DNA of 64,000 nt from contig NZ_JAUSYC010000001.1 in the NCBI RefSeq assembly GCF_030816485.1, forward strand, positions 2,790,001 through 2,854,000, written 5' to 3'. The stretch's first letter is position 1; the number at the start of each line of letters is the position of its first letter. The stretch comes from Arthrobacter sp. B1I2 (GTDB lineage Bacteria > Actinomycetota > Actinomycetes > Actinomycetales > Micrococcaceae). The notes under the pieces were generated by a model. The model searched no databases. It was given only the letters and a program-made list of their open reading frames with translations, and was not told the origin of the DNA. Below are positions 9,944 to 19,328 of the stretch, one piece after another. A program made the position numbers and the translations under genes.

Positions 9944-11548
9944 TCAGGCGGCCCGCAGTCCCGAGGCACGCCGGCGGAGGAGCAGGTAGGCTGCGACGGC
10001 GGCAGCCACCAGCAGTGCGACCAGCACCAGCGCGATTGCAGGGTTGTCCAGCCACGACGACGGCGACACGCCGGCCACCTTCGTGTGCAGTTCCTGCGTA
10101 CCCGCAGCGATTCTTGCGTTGCCGTCCGCCAGCTTGCCGGCGCCATCGGCGAGTTCGCCCGAACCGTCGTCCAGCTTGCCGTTGCCTTCGGCCAGCTGTC
10201 CCGTTCCTTCGGCGAGGCGGGCGGACCCCGATTCCAGTTGGCCCGTTCCACTGCTGAGCTTGACGGTGCCGTCGGAGAGGGCTTCCGTCCCCGCGAGCAG
10301 GCCCGGGCTTGCCGGGTCGCCGCTGCCGTTGATTCCCGCGCTGAGCCTGGTGGTTCCGTCCTGGAGGTTGTTGGCTGCATAAATCAGGCCCGGATGGTCG
10401 GGGTCGCCCGGCACTCCGTCCATTCCCACCCGGATTTTCGCGGTGCCCTCGGCCAGCATCGACGTACCCAGCACCACGCCGGGGTTCTGCGGGTCCGTCG
10501 CATTGAGCTTTTCCGCCAAGGTGGCGAAGCCTGCCTTCAGCCGTCCCGCGCCGTCGTTCAATGCGCTGGCTCCCGCGTTCAGCTGGCCGGTTCCGGCCTT
10601 CACCTGCCCGGCGCCTTCGTTCAGGGCCGCGGCGCCGTCGTTCAGTTTCGCTGCACCGGCATCAAGCTGCGCCGCGCCGGCATAGGCCCTCCGGCCGCCG
10701 TCGGCCAGTTTGGCAATCTGGTCCTTGATCACCGCAAGGGGCACCAGGCCCTGGGGCCCGTTCGCGGCCGCCTCAAGCTGGTCCAGTCCCTGGCTGAGCG
10801 CGGCGAGCCCGTCACCCTTGGCGGGATCATTGCCGGCGCCCGGGTAACCCTTAAGCTGCCCTGCTCCTGCTGCAAGCTGGCCCGTGCCGTTCTTCAATGC
10901 CGCAGTCCCGGCGCTGAGGCTGGTGGCGCCGGCGTCCAGCTGCCCGGCCCCGGCAGCGAGCTGGCCCGTGCCCTTTGCGAGCTGACCCGCGCCGTCAGCG
11001 AGATTGTCCGTTGCGTTTCCGGAAGCCGTTGGGGTGAGGGCGGCGGAAAGAGCGACGGCGCCGGCCTGAAGCTTCCGTGCGCCGTCGTCCACCTGGTAGA
11101 CGCCCGGGACGAGTTTGTTCAGGACGTCATCCTGCAGCTTGGTGGTACCGGCGTGCAGCTTGTCCACTCCCGGTGCCAACTGGTCCCGGACTCCCGAGAA
11201 GATTTTGCCGGCACCAGACTGCAGGGCCACCGCCCCGGCATTCAGTTCGCTGCTGCCGTCCTTGACCTTGGCTGAGCCGTCCTTCACCTGCATGGCGCCC
11301 TTGTTGGCGGCGCCGGCACCCTCCGCCAGCCGGCCCGACCCGTCCTTGAGCTGGTTGGCTCCCGCGGCGGCTTGCTCCGCTCCGTCTATCAGCTGGGCCG
11401 CCCCGTTGGAGATCTTGCCCGTGAGGTAGGTGTAGAAGGCAAGAAAAAGAGCCAGCAGCAGGGACAGGGCAATGATTGCGATGGACTGGGACCGGGGTTT
11501 GGGCCTGGTTGCGGCGATGGTTTCTGTGCGGGTTGTCAACGCTGACAC
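9944..11548 (-). CDS. Membrane-anchored protein with xxxLxxG heptad repeats
   Basis: The 534-residue protein has one hydrophobic helix near residues 24-44 and one near 503-525, followed by a short basic tail. Between them the sequence is almost entirely a 7-residue pattern with leucine and glycine at fixed places (for example GAGQLAAGAGQLDAG), dozens of copies long. The pattern resembles the xxxLxxG repeat found in YhgE/Pip-type membrane proteins, but the multi-helix ABC-2-like C-terminal part of those proteins is absent. It should sit in the membrane with a long extended outer domain. Function is unknown. It is convergent with gltX-HAD. Confidence 0.8.
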   Translation of the reverse strand: MSALTTRTETIAATRPKPRSQSIAIIALSLLLALFLAFYTYLTGKISNGAAQLIDGAEQAAAGANQLKDGSGRLAEGAGAANKGAMQVKDGSAKVKDGSSELNAGAVALQSGAGKIFSGVRDQLAPGVDKLHAGTTKLQDDVLNKLVPGVYQVDDGARKLQAGAVALSAALTPTASGNATDNLADGAGQLAKGTGQLAAGAGQLDAGATSLSAGTAALKNGTGQLAAGAGQLKGYPGAGNDPAKGDGLAALSQGLDQLEAAANGPQGLVPLAVIKDQIAKLADGGRRAYAGAAQLDAGAAKLNDGAAALNEGAGQVKAGTGQLNAGASALNDGAGRLKAGFATLAEKLNATDPQNPGVVLGTSMLAEGTAKIRVGMDGVPGDPDHPGLIYAANNLQDGTTRLSAGINGSGDPASPGLLAGTEALSDGTVKLSSGTGQLESGSARLAEGTGQLAEGNGKLDDGSGELADGAGKLADGNARIAAGTQELHTKVAGVSPSSWLDNPAIALVLVALLVAAAVAAYLLLRRRASGLRAA

Positions 11549-11649
11549 TTCCTAACTTTCCGCCGGACGACGCTGCCCGGTGGTGTATACCGTTGGTTGG
11601 TAAGGGTTCCCGTTTCCTCGTGGGTGCCCGGTCAACAGGGCGGGGCGTT

Positions 11650-11665
11650 GTTACCGATGGGTAAC
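11650..11665. promoter_or_regulatory. GTTACC-N4-GGTAAC palindrome upstream of the heptad-repeat gene
   Basis: GTTACCGATGGGTAAC is a perfect 6-bp inverted repeat with a 4-nt spacer, and another GGTAAC lies at 11675-11680. It is about 100 bp upstream of the minus-strand start at 11548 and about 190 bp before tRNA-Gln. The layout looks like a TetR-type operator. The region 11549-11851 holds no supported gene apart from this and the tRNA promoter. Confidence 0.4.
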
Positions 11666-11758
11666 TTACTCGAGGGTAACCACACGACTCATGGGCGGGC
11701 AAGGGTTTGAGGGAATCCGTCCACGCAGCGGCGGCTCCGCGCCCCCTGTGGCGCCGAT

Positions 11759-11787
11759 TTGTGCCAGCCGAAAGTCTCGGGTAAAGT
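11759..11787 (+). promoter_or_regulatory. Promoter of tRNA-Gln
   Basis: TTGTGC (11759-11764) and TAAAGT (11782-11787) are separated by 17 nt. They lie about 65 nt upstream of the mature tRNA end, leaving a short leader for RNase P to remove. Confidence 0.6.
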
Positions 11788-11851
11788 AATTTCTCGTGCT
11801 GAGGCGCACGGAGCAGGGAAAACACCCTGAAAACCGGCCCCAAAGTATCAT

Positions 11852-11923
11852 TGGGATATGGTGTAATTGGCAACACTACGGTTTCTGGTACCGTCATTCT
11901 AGGTTCGAGTCCTGGTATCCCAG
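11852..11923 (+). tRNA. tRNA-Gln(CTG)
   Basis: A full cloverleaf folds from the 72 nt. The acceptor TGGGATA pairs with TATCCCA at 11916-11922 and the discriminator is G. The anticodon stem ACGGT/ACCGT encloses TTCTGGT with CTG at 11885-11887, and the T-arm contains GGTTCGAGTCC. CCA is not encoded. Confidence 0.95.
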
Positions 11924-12051
11924 CTCTGTTTTGACGGCTGGTTTCAGCTGAAATGCAGTAGGTTTCCACTCGGTTCGCCGATTTGAAACCACAGCAAAGT
12001 GTGTGAAATACTCACTGAGCTTGAGCAGCGGAGACGCTGCCGGAAGTGCAC

Positions 12052-12127
12052 GGCCCCATCGTATAGCGGCCTAGTACGCTGCCCTCTCACGGCGGTAACG
12101 CGGGTTCGAATCCCGCTGGGGTCACCA
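12052..12127 (+). tRNA. tRNA-Glu(CTC)
   Basis: The acceptor GGCCCCA pairs with TGGGGTC at 12117-12123 (one G-T pair), the anticodon CTC is at 12086-12088, the T-loop is GTTCGAATC, and ACCA follows so that CCA is encoded. It lies 128 bp after tRNA-Gln and is followed at once by a terminator, so the two may share a transcript. Confidence 0.95.
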
Positions 12128-12131
12128 TCGG

Positions 12132-12164
12132 AATGGTCCCGGGCAACAGCCCGGGACCATTTTT
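12132..12164 (+). terminator. Intrinsic terminator after tRNA-Glu
   Basis: A perfect 13-bp stem (12132-12144 with 12149-12161) closes a 4-nt AACA loop and ends in a T-run, starting 5 nt after the tRNA CCA end. Confidence 0.92.
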
Positions 12165-12288
12165 GTTTGCCCTTGAAACGCACCATCACCTCCTGCAGGA
12201 CGTCCGGTAAGTCGTGGTGGGGACTCCCGGGCTGCCACCGACGCGCCGTGTCAGCCCCGGAACAGTACTCAGCTGGCATGATGTTGCT

Positions 12289-14056
12289 GTGACCTCCCCC
12301 AACGAGCACGGCCGCCCCGCCCAGCCCTTACCGCACGCCATGGCGGCAGTAACGCTGCTGGAGGAGATCCGCGGCGGCCTGGACGAGGTCATGCTGCCGC
12401 TCGCCCTGCCGTCGGCAGAGCAGGCACGCCGTGAAACGTCGGCCGCAAGAGCGCAGCTGGACGACTACATCCTCCCGCGGTACCGCAGCCTTGACGCCCC
12501 CTTGCTCGCCGTCGTCGGCGGTTCCACGGGCGCCGGCAAATCCACCCTGGTGAACGGGCTCGTGGGGCACCCCGTCACGCGTGCCGGTGCCATCCGGCCC
12601 ACAACCCGCCAGCCCATCCTGCTGCACAACCCAGCCGAGGCAACCTGGTTTGAAGGGCAGCGGGTGCTGCCCGGGTTGAGCCGGATCCGCGGGACCCTCG
12701 CCGGCAGCCCCGCGCCGGCCGCTGCCATGCCGGAGCCGCGGGAGGTCTCGTCGCTGGTGCTGCTGGCCGATCCCGCGGTACCCGCGGGCATCGCCCTCCT
12801 GGACGCCCCGGACGTTGACTCCATTTCCGACCAGAACCGCGTCCTCGCCGGGCAACTGCTGGCCGCGGCTGACTTGTGGGTGTTTGTCACCACAGCCAAC
12901 CGGTACGCGGACGCCGTGCCCTGGAAGCTCCTCCTGGACGCCGCAGGGCGCGACATCACGGTGGCCGTCGTGCTGGACCGCGTGCCGGGCGGGTGCCGAG
13001 GCGGAGGTGAGTCAGGACCTCCGGGGCCTGCTCAACCGCGAGGGGCTCGCCGGGAGCCGGCTGTTCATCATCGCCGAAACCGTCCTGGACGAGCACGGCA
13101 TGCTGCCGCCGGGCACGGTCAATGAGCTGCGGGACTGGCTCGGTTCCCTGGCCGCTGATGCTGCCGGCCGGGCCGACGTCGCGCGACGGACCCTGAACGG
13201 GACCGTCCGCGCCTTGGCCCACCGGATCCCGGAGATCGCTGCTGCAGTCCGTGAGCAGGAGCTGGCAGCCGTGCGGCTCGAGGCTGACGCCGTGGCGGCC
13301 TACGGGGACGCAGTCACACGGATCCTCGAGGCGACCCGTGACGGAGCACTCCTGCGTGGCGAAGTGTTGGCCCGGTGGCAGGACTTTGTGGGCACCGGCG
13401 AATTCTTCCGCGCACTCGAGCAGAACGTGGGCCGCTTCAGGGACCGGCTCGGGGCTTTCTTCCGCGGTGAACCGGCTCCGGCTGTGCGGGTTGAAGCGGC
13501 CATAGAGACCGGTCTGCAGGCCGTCATTGTCGACGAGGCAGCCAACGCCGCGGAGGACACCGACCAGCGGTGGCGGTCGGATCCTGCGGGACGGCAGTTG
13601 CTGGGTACGGACGACCTGTCCGGGGCGACGCCAGGGTTTGCCGAACGGGCAGCAGCGGAAATCCGGGCCTGGCAGGAAGCCTTGATGGAGCTGATCAGTA
13701 CGGAAGGCCAGGGAAAGCGGACCCAGGCCCGGTGGCTGTCCTTCGGCATCAACGGCCTCGGTGCGGCGCTGATGATTGTGGTGTTCTCGACGACGGCGGG
13801 CCTGACCGGACTGGAGATCGGTGTGGCAGGTGGTACCGCCGTCGTGGGCCAGCGCCTGCTGGAAGCAGTGTTCGGCGAGGACGCCGTGCGGCGCATGGCC
13901 GACAAAGCGCGGGAAGACCTGGCCGTGCGCTGCCGGGAACTGCTGGTGGAGGAACAGCAGAAGTTCCTGCAGCGGCTGCCGGAAGGGAATCCTGCCCTTG
14001 CGCAACGGCTTGCTGCGCAGGCCGAAGAGTTGACCCGGCTGGCGGAGAAGGCGTGA
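12289..14056 (+). pseudogene. Dynamin-like GTPase, broken by a one-base frameshift
   Basis: Two overlapping frames together give one protein of about 588 residues. The first frame holds the P-loop GGSTGAGKS (77-85) and the DAPD switch motif (172-175), and then loses homology after about residue 233. The second frame continues with helical sequence, a hydrophobic segment near 485-510 and a basic-acidic C-terminal coiled part. Removing one G from GGG at 12987-12989 restores one frame (VPAGAEAEVS). The family couples GTP hydrolysis to membrane binding or remodelling. The GTG start at 12289 is a guess; the ATG at 12340 is another choice. The break could be real or a read error. The next gene overlaps its stop. 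Confidence 0.8.
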
Positions 14057-15669
14057 GCCGGCACAGCGGGGCGCGGCAGTCTTCCCGGCTGGATGGCCGG
14101 CTGCAGGCGCTCGAGGATGCCCGGGAACTGGGGGAGGGCGTCCTGCCGGAGCAGGCGCTGCAGGAAGCGTTCGATGTCATGGAGCGCGCAAGTTCCCGCC
14201 GTTCATTGTCCGGTGATCACACGGTGGTGGGGTTCTTCGGGGCGACGGGCAGCGGCAAGTCCTCCCTCTTCAACGCGGTCAGTGGCGCGGAGATCGCGAC
14301 GGCGGCCGCCCGCCGTCCGACAACATCCGAACCACTCGCGGGTGTTTGGGGAGCAGCTGGCAGCGAAGCCCTCCTCGACTGGCTGGAGGTGGGAAACCGG
14401 CATCACGCCGCGCCGGTGGACGGCTTCGCCGATGAACAGACCGGACTGATCCTGCTGGATCTGCCTGACTTCGACTCCACCCATGCCGCCAACCGTGAAG
14501 TCGTGCAGCGGATGGTGGGCATGGTGGACGTCCTGGTGTGGGTGCTTGACCCGCAAAAATATGCCGATGCGGCGGTCCACAACGGATTCCTGGCACCGCT
14601 CGCGTCCCACGGGGCCGTCACGCTTGTGGTCCTGAACCAGGTGGACCGGCTGCCGGAACGCGATGTGCAGCCGGTGCTCGACTCGCTGCACGCGATCCTC
14701 GCCGGTGAAGGACTGGGGCAGGTGCGGGTACTCGCTTCATCTGCAGTGACAGGGGCAGGGATAGGGGAAGTACGCGCGGCGATCCGGAAAGCGGCTGTCC
14801 AGCGCCAGGCCCAGTCCCGGCGGCTGGAGGCGGATGTCACCAAGGCGGCGGAGGACCTGTGGCGTGCGTCCGGGGACGGCGAGGCTGCAGGGGTGCGTTC
14901 TGCCGCCAGGACGCGGTTGGCGGACGAACTCGCTGTGGCAGCAAACGTTCCTGCCGTGGTGCGTGCCGTTGGCCAGTCCTACCGGCTGGAGTCGGTGCGG
15001 CGTACCGGGTGGCCCGTGACCCGCTGGCTTTCCAGGTTCCGGGTGGATCCCCTGAGACGCCTCAATCTCCGCAGCAATTCTCCGGCCGGGTTGAACAGGA
15101 CCTCGCTGCCGCCCGCGGGGGCGCCGGAGCGGGCCCGGACGGACGCTGCTGTGAGGGAATTCGCAGACACGGCCAGCGCCGGGGCGCCGGGCCCGTGGCG
15201 GGCGGCGATCCGGGGGGCCGCCAGGGCAGGCCGGGACCGCCTGCCCGATGCGCTGGACCAGGCCATCGCCGGAACGGACCTCGGAGCGAACCGCAAGGCG
15301 TGGTGGTGGGCTGCGTTCAACGTGGTGCAGTGGCTGGCGCTGCTGACAGTGCTGGGCGGGCTGGGGTGGCTCGGCGTGCTGGCGGGCCTGGGTTACCTCC
15401 AGCTGCCCGTTCCGGAGGTGCCTCGCACGGAGGGCTGGCCCGTGCCCACCCTGATGATTGTCTTCGGCGTGGTGCTGGGGATCTTCCTTGCCGTCACCGG
15501 CCGCTTCATCGCCGCGGGGGCCGCCAGGGCACGGGCTGCAAGGGCACGACGGCGGCTCAACGGTGCCGTTGCTGCGGCAGCCCAGGAGTTGGTGGTGGAA
15601 CCAGTTGAAAAGGAGATTGCCAGGCTGGCAGCCTTCAACAAGGCACTGAAGAAAGCAGGGCAGGGATAG
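14053..15669 (+). CDS. Dynamin-like GTPase, second of a tandem pair
   Basis: The 538-residue protein has P-loop GATGSGKS (63-70), a DLPD switch II motif (136-139) and an NQVD specificity motif (195-198) in place of NKxD. A long helical part follows, then two hydrophobic helices near 415-445 and 460-490 and a basic tail, so it is probably membrane-bound. The GTG start overlaps the stop of the upstream GTPase (GTGA), implying coupled synthesis of two partners. Tandem dynamin-like pairs in other Actinobacteria act at division septa or in membrane stress, but the role here is inferred only from that comparison. Confidence 0.82.
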   Translation: MSRHSGARQSSRLDGRLQALEDARELGEGVLPEQALQEAFDVMERASSRRSLSGDHTVVGFFGATGSGKSSLFNAVSGAEIATAAARRPTTSEPLAGVWGAAGSEALLDWLEVGNRHHAAPVDGFADEQTGLILLDLPDFDSTHAANREVVQRMVGMVDVLVWVLDPQKYADAAVHNGFLAPLASHGAVTLVVLNQVDRLPERDVQPVLDSLHAILAGEGLGQVRVLASSAVTGAGIGEVRAAIRKAAVQRQAQSRRLEADVTKAAEDLWRASGDGEAAGVRSAARTRLADELAVAANVPAVVRAVGQSYRLESVRRTGWPVTRWLSRFRVDPLRRLNLRSNSPAGLNRTSLPPAGAPERARTDAAVREFADTASAGAPGPWRAAIRGAARAGRDRLPDALDQAIAGTDLGANRKAWWWAAFNVVQWLALLTVLGGLGWLGVLAGLGYLQLPVPEVPRTEGWPVPTLMIVFGVVLGIFLAVTGRFIAAGAARARAARARRRLNGAVAAAAQELVVEPVEKEIARLAAFNKALKKAGQG

Positions 15670-15679
15670 GATCTGCTGG

Positions 15680-16231
15680 TTAGCCTGCGGAGAGGGCGGC
15701 CGCGGCGTCACGGACCTTGAGCAGGGTACGCAGGTTGCGCGTGGTGGTGGCAGCCTTGAACTTCGTCTTCGCACTGATCTTGCTGAAGGGGCTCGCCAGG
15801 GTTCCGCCCGCGGGGGCCAGCCAGGCAAGCGCCTCCGGGCCCAGCCGCTTTTGTTCCTGGTCCTCCAGGGCCGACCCGGCCGCCTCCAGTTCATCGAGGA
15901 CGGCGGCGTCCGAGGAGATGGTGATGTAGGTGTGGGTGGACTTGTCGTCGTCCGGATAGGGGCAGGCGTCCACCAGCTGGGCCACCCTCACGGCGTCCAG
16001 GACCACTACCCACGCTTCATACCCGAAGGCGGCACGGAGGCACTTTTCGCACTCCTGCTTGACGGCGGCCGCGTCCAGGCTGCTGGAGAGCACGACGTTT
16101 CCGCTGGCCAGCAGGGTCTTTGCGTCCGGGAAACCGCAGGTCTTCAGGGCGTCCCGAAGGTCCGCCATCCGGATATTGATCCCGCCAACATTGATGCCCC
16201 GGAGGAACACTGCATAGCCGCCCATGGGCAC
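15680..16231 (-). CDS. DUF1697 family protein
   Basis: The 183-residue protein begins with the family hallmark YAVFLRGINVGG and continues through LLASGNVVL and the C-terminal TTRNLRTLLK. The biochemical role of this family is not established. An ATG two codons in (16225) is an equally possible start. It is convergent with the GTPase gene, 10 bp apart, and its start is about 40 bp from the end of the IclR-type gene. Confidence 0.86.
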   Translation of the reverse strand: MPMGGYAVFLRGINVGGINIRMADLRDALKTCGFPDAKTLLASGNVVLSSSLDAAAVKQECEKCLRAAFGYEAWVVVLDAVRVAQLVDACPYPDDDKSTHTYITISSDAAVLDELEAAGSALEDQEQKRLGPEALAWLAPAGGTLASPFSKISAKTKFKAATTTRNLRTLLKVRDAAAALSAG

Positions 16232-16268
16232 AGCCTAGCGGCCGGAGCCCCCGCGGGACCGGAAGGGA

Positions 16269-16988
16269 CTAGTCGTTGTTCTTGCGCAGGGCCTCGGTCA
16301 GGATGCGCCCCGCGTTGCAGACCACTTCGGCATGCAGGCGCCCGGGCTGGCGGGTCAGCCGCTCGATGGGGCCGGATATGGAGACGGCGGCAATCACCCT
16401 GCCGGACGGTCCCCGCACCGGTGCCGACACGGAGGCGACCCCCGGCTCGCGCTCGCCCAGGCTCTGTCCCCAGCCCCGCCGTCGTACTCCTGCCAGGACG
16501 GTGGGCGTGAAGCGGGCCGACTGCAGGCCCTCAAGGAGCCGGTCGTGGTCCTCCCAGGCGAGCAGCACCTGGGCGGCGGAGCCGGCCTTCATGGAAAGCT
16601 GCGTGCCGACGGGGATGGTGTCGCGCAGGCCGATGGGACGCTCGGCGGACGCGACGCACACGCGCCAGTCACCCTGCCGGCGGAAGATCTGTGCGCTTTC
16701 CCCGGTCGCGTCGCGCAACTGCATGAGCACGGGGCCGGCGGAGGCGATCAGGCGGTCCTCGCCGGCGGCTGAGGCAAGCTCAACGAGCCTGCTGCCGAGC
16801 ACGAAGCGGCCCTGGATGTCGCGGCTGACCAGGCGGTGGTGGACCAGTGCCAAAGCGAGGCGGTGGACGGTGGGCCGGGCAAGTCCGGTGGCGGCTACGA
16901 GCTGCGCCAGCGTGGTGGGGCCGGCTTCAAGGGCATCAAGCACCTGGGCTGCTTTATCAATGACACCGACTCCACTAGAATTGTCCAT
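16269..16988 (-). CDS. IclR-family regulator, probable leuCD regulator (LtbR/NdgR type)
   Basis: The 239-residue protein has an N-terminal winged helix-turn-helix (about 8-70, with TLAQLVAATGLARPTVHRL) and a C-terminal IclR effector domain. It lies back to back with leuC, with about 110 bp between them, as do LtbR of Corynebacterium and NdgR of Streptomyces, which control leu genes. The ATG at 16988 gives the usual family length; longer upstream reading in this frame runs antisense to leuC and is not coding. Confidence 0.88.
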   Translation of the reverse strand: MDNSSGVGVIDKAAQVLDALEAGPTTLAQLVAATGLARPTVHRLALALVHHRLVSRDIQGRFVLGSRLVELASAAGEDRLIASAGPVLMQLRDATGESAQIFRRQGDWRVCVASAERPIGLRDTIPVGTQLSMKAGSAAQVLLAWEDHDRLLEGLQSARFTPTVLAGVRRRGWGQSLGEREPGVASVSAPVRGPSGRVIAAVSISGPIERLTRQPGRLHAEVVCNAGRILTEALRKNND

Positions 16989-17003
16989 GTAATGATATTG
17001 CCG

Positions 17004-17018
17004 TCTCAATATCTGAGA
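17004..17018. promoter_or_regulatory. Operator-like inverted repeat between the IclR gene and leuC
   Basis: TCTCA-ATATC-TGAGA is an inverted repeat with a 5-nt spacer, and outer TTGC and GCAA flanks extend the symmetry imperfectly. It lies 16 bp from the regulator start and about 85 bp before leuC, which suits control of both genes by the IclR protein. A second weaker repeat, CTGATT and AATCAG (17054-17075), lies closer to leuC. Confidence 0.6.
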
Positions 17019-17102
17019 TGCAAATCTTTCGGCTGGCGCAGTGCGGAGCCGTCCTGATTCAGTTGGACTAATCAGCCAAACATGCAGTGAAGGGAGATGG
17101 CC

Positions 17103-18557
17103 ATGGCAAAGACATTGGCCGAGAAAGTCTGGGACGCACACGTGGTGCGCAAAGGTGACGGCGATGGTGCCAACGCCCAGCCGGACCTTCTCTACATCGA
17201 CCTCCACCTGGTCCACGAAGTCACGTCCCCGCAGGCATTCGAAGGCCTGCGGCTGGCCGGGCGCAAGCTGCGCCGGCCGGACCTGACCATTGCCACCGAG
17301 GACCACAACACCCCCACCCTGGACATCGACAAGCCTATTGCCGATCTCACCAGCCGCACCCAGATCCAGACCCTGCGCAACAATTGCGCGGAGTTCGGCG
17401 TCCGGCTGCACAGCCTGGGCGACGCCGAGCAGGGCATTGTCCACGTGGTGGGCCCCCAGCTGGGCCTCACCCAGCCCGGCATGACGGTTGTCTGCGGCGA
17501 CTCGCACACCTCCACCCATGGCGCCTTCGGTGCCCTGGCCATGGGCATCGGCACCTCCGAGGTGGAGCACGTGATGGCCACCCAGACGCTTTCGCTGAAG
17601 CCGTTCAAGACCATGGCCATCAACGTGGAAGGCAGCCTGCGCCCGGGCGTTACCGCCAAGGACATAATCCTCGCCGTGATCGCCAAGATCGGCACCGGCG
17701 GCGGCCAGGGCTACGTCCTGGAGTACCGCGGCTCCGCGATCCGCGCCCTGTCCATGGAAGCGCGCATGACCATCTGCAACATGTCCATCGAGGCCGGCGC
17801 CCGGGCAGGCATGGTGGCCCCGGACGAAACCACGTACGCGTTTATGTTGGGCCGCCCCCACGCACCGGAAGGTGCGGACTGGGATGCCGCCGTCGAGTAC
17901 TGGAACACGCTGAGGACCGACGACGACGCCGTGTTCGACGCTCAGGTGGACCTGGATGCCAACACGCTGGAGCCGTTCGTCACCTGGGGCACCAACCCCG
18001 GCCAGGGCGTGTCCCTGTCCGGGGCCGTTCCTTCGCCGGAGGACTTCGGTGACGAGAACGCGAAGGCGGCCGCGGAACGCGCCCTGCAGTACATGGGACT
18101 CGAAGCCGGCACGCCCATGAAGGACATCCGCGTGGACACCGTCTTCCTGGGTTCCTGCACCAACTCGCGGATCGAGGACCTGCGCGCCGCGGCGGACATC
18201 ATCCGCGGCCGGGAAAAAGACCCGCAGGTCCGGATGCTGGTGGTGCCCGGTTCGGCACGCGTCAGGCTCGAAGCCGAAGCAGAGGGACTGGACCGCGTGT
18301 TCAAGGACTTCGGGGCCGAATGGCGCTTTGCCGGCTGCTCCATGTGCCTGGGCATGAACCCGGACCAGCTGGAGCCGGGGGAGCGGTGTGCTTCAACGTC
18401 CAACCGCAACTTCGAAGGACGCCAGGGCAAGGGCGGCCGCACCCACCTGGTCTCCCCGGTGGTGGCGGCAGCCACGGCAGTGCGTGGCACGCTCAGTTCG
18501 CCGTCGGACCTTGAACCGGCCCCCGAACCCGCCGCCATCCGCATCGACGCAGCCTAG
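17103..18557 (+). CDS. leuC: 3-isopropylmalate dehydratase large subunit
   Basis: The 484-residue aconitase-family subunit binds a 4Fe-4S cluster and, with LeuD, isomerises 2-isopropylmalate to 3-isopropylmalate. Cluster cysteines are in [12 protein letters not shown] and [10 protein letters not shown], and [14 protein letters not shown] is conserved. I use the ATG at 17103, which is 6 nt after AGGGAG; the ATG at 17097 directly abuts that site. leuD follows 9 nt downstream. Confidence 0.96.
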   Translation: MAKTLAEKVWDAHVVRKGDGDGANAQPDLLYIDLHLVHEVTSPQAFEGLRLAGRKLRRPDLTIATEDHNTPTLDIDKPIADLTSRTQIQTLRNNCAEFGVRLHSLGDAEQGIVHVVGPQLGLTQPGMTVVCGDSHTSTHGAFGALAMGIGTSEVEHVMATQTLSLKPFKTMAINVEGSLRPGVTAKDIILAVIAKIGTGGGQGYVLEYRGSAIRALSMEARMTICNMSIEAGARAGMVAPDETTYAFMLGRPHAPEGADWDAAVEYWNTLRTDDDAVFDAQVDLDANTLEPFVTWGTNPGQGVSLSGAVPSPEDFGDENAKAAAERALQYMGLEAGTPMKDIRVDTVFLGSCTNSRIEDLRAAADIIRGREKDPQVRMLVVPGSARVRLEAEAEGLDRVFKDFGAEWRFAGCSMCLGMNPDQLEPGERCASTSNRNFEGRQGKGGRTHLVSPVVAAATAVRGTLSSPSDLEPAPEPAAIRIDAA

Positions 18558-18566
18558 GACATCATC

Positions 18567-19169
18567 ATGGAAAAGTTCACCAAGCACACCGGCGTCGGCG
18601 TCCCGCTGCGCCAGAGCAACGTCGACACCGACCAGATCATCCCCGCGGTGTACCTCAAGCGCATTACCCGGACCGGCTTCGAGGACGCCCTCTTCTCCGC
18701 CTGGCGCAAGGACCCCTCCTTCATCCTGAACCAGGAGCCCTACAACGCCGGGTCCGTACTGGTGGCCGGCCCCGATTTCGGTACGGGCTCCTCCCGAGAG
18801 CACGCTGTCTGGGCGCTGAAGGATTACGGCTTCAAGGCCGTGCTGTCCTCCCGCTTCGCGGACATCTTCCGTGGAAACTCGGGCAAGCAGGGGCTGCTGG
18901 CCGCGGAGGTGGCCCAGGACGACATCGAGCTCATCTGGAAGGAACTCGAAAACGCTCCGGGGACCCAGGTCACGGTGGACCTTGAGTCCAAGACCGTGGT
19001 CTGCGGGAACATCGTGGCACCGTTCGACATCGACGACTACACCCGCTGGCGGCTCCTGGAAGGCCTGGACGACATCGGGCTGACCCTGCAGCACGAGGGG
19101 GACATCACGGCCTATGAGGCGACCCGTCCGGCGTTCAAGCCCAAGACCCTGCCGGCCAGGCTTTCCTAG
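18567..19169 (+). CDS. leuD: 3-isopropylmalate dehydratase small subunit
   Basis: The 200-residue swivel-domain subunit completes the LeuCD isomerase. The active-site loop [17 protein letters not shown] and the [15 protein letters not shown] segment are intact. It is co-transcribed with leuC. An imperfect GC-rich hairpin lies in the 160 bp after its stop, before murA, but there is no T-run. Confidence 0.96.
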   Translation: MEKFTKHTGVGVPLRQSNVDTDQIIPAVYLKRITRTGFEDALFSAWRKDPSFILNQEPYNAGSVLVAGPDFGTGSSREHAVWALKDYGFKAVLSSRFADIFRGNSGKQGLLAAEVAQDDIELIWKELENAPGTQVTVDLESKTVVCGNIVAPFDIDDYTRWRLLEGLDDIGLTLQHEGDITAYEATRPAFKPKTLPARLS

Positions 19170-19328
19170 CTCCCGTGCACCATCCCGGCGGCAGGGGCGG
19201 GCCGGGTGAATGTCCCGCCACGCCCCGCCGCCCGTGTCCCCTTATTTCGGTTCGGTAACGCGACCTCCTATGCTTGGTTGGAGCCTTTGCAAGGTTTTGG
19301 GGGCTAGTGATCGTGAGGAAACCGGTAT

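Noticed and set aside
11852..12127. tRNA genes as an integration site for a mobile element
   Set aside because: No integrase, no duplicated tRNA 3' end and no phage-like genes follow; a terminator and core-type genes do.
17097..17102. Upstream ATG for leuC
   Set aside because: It touches the AGGGAG site with no spacer; the ATG 6 nt later has normal spacing.
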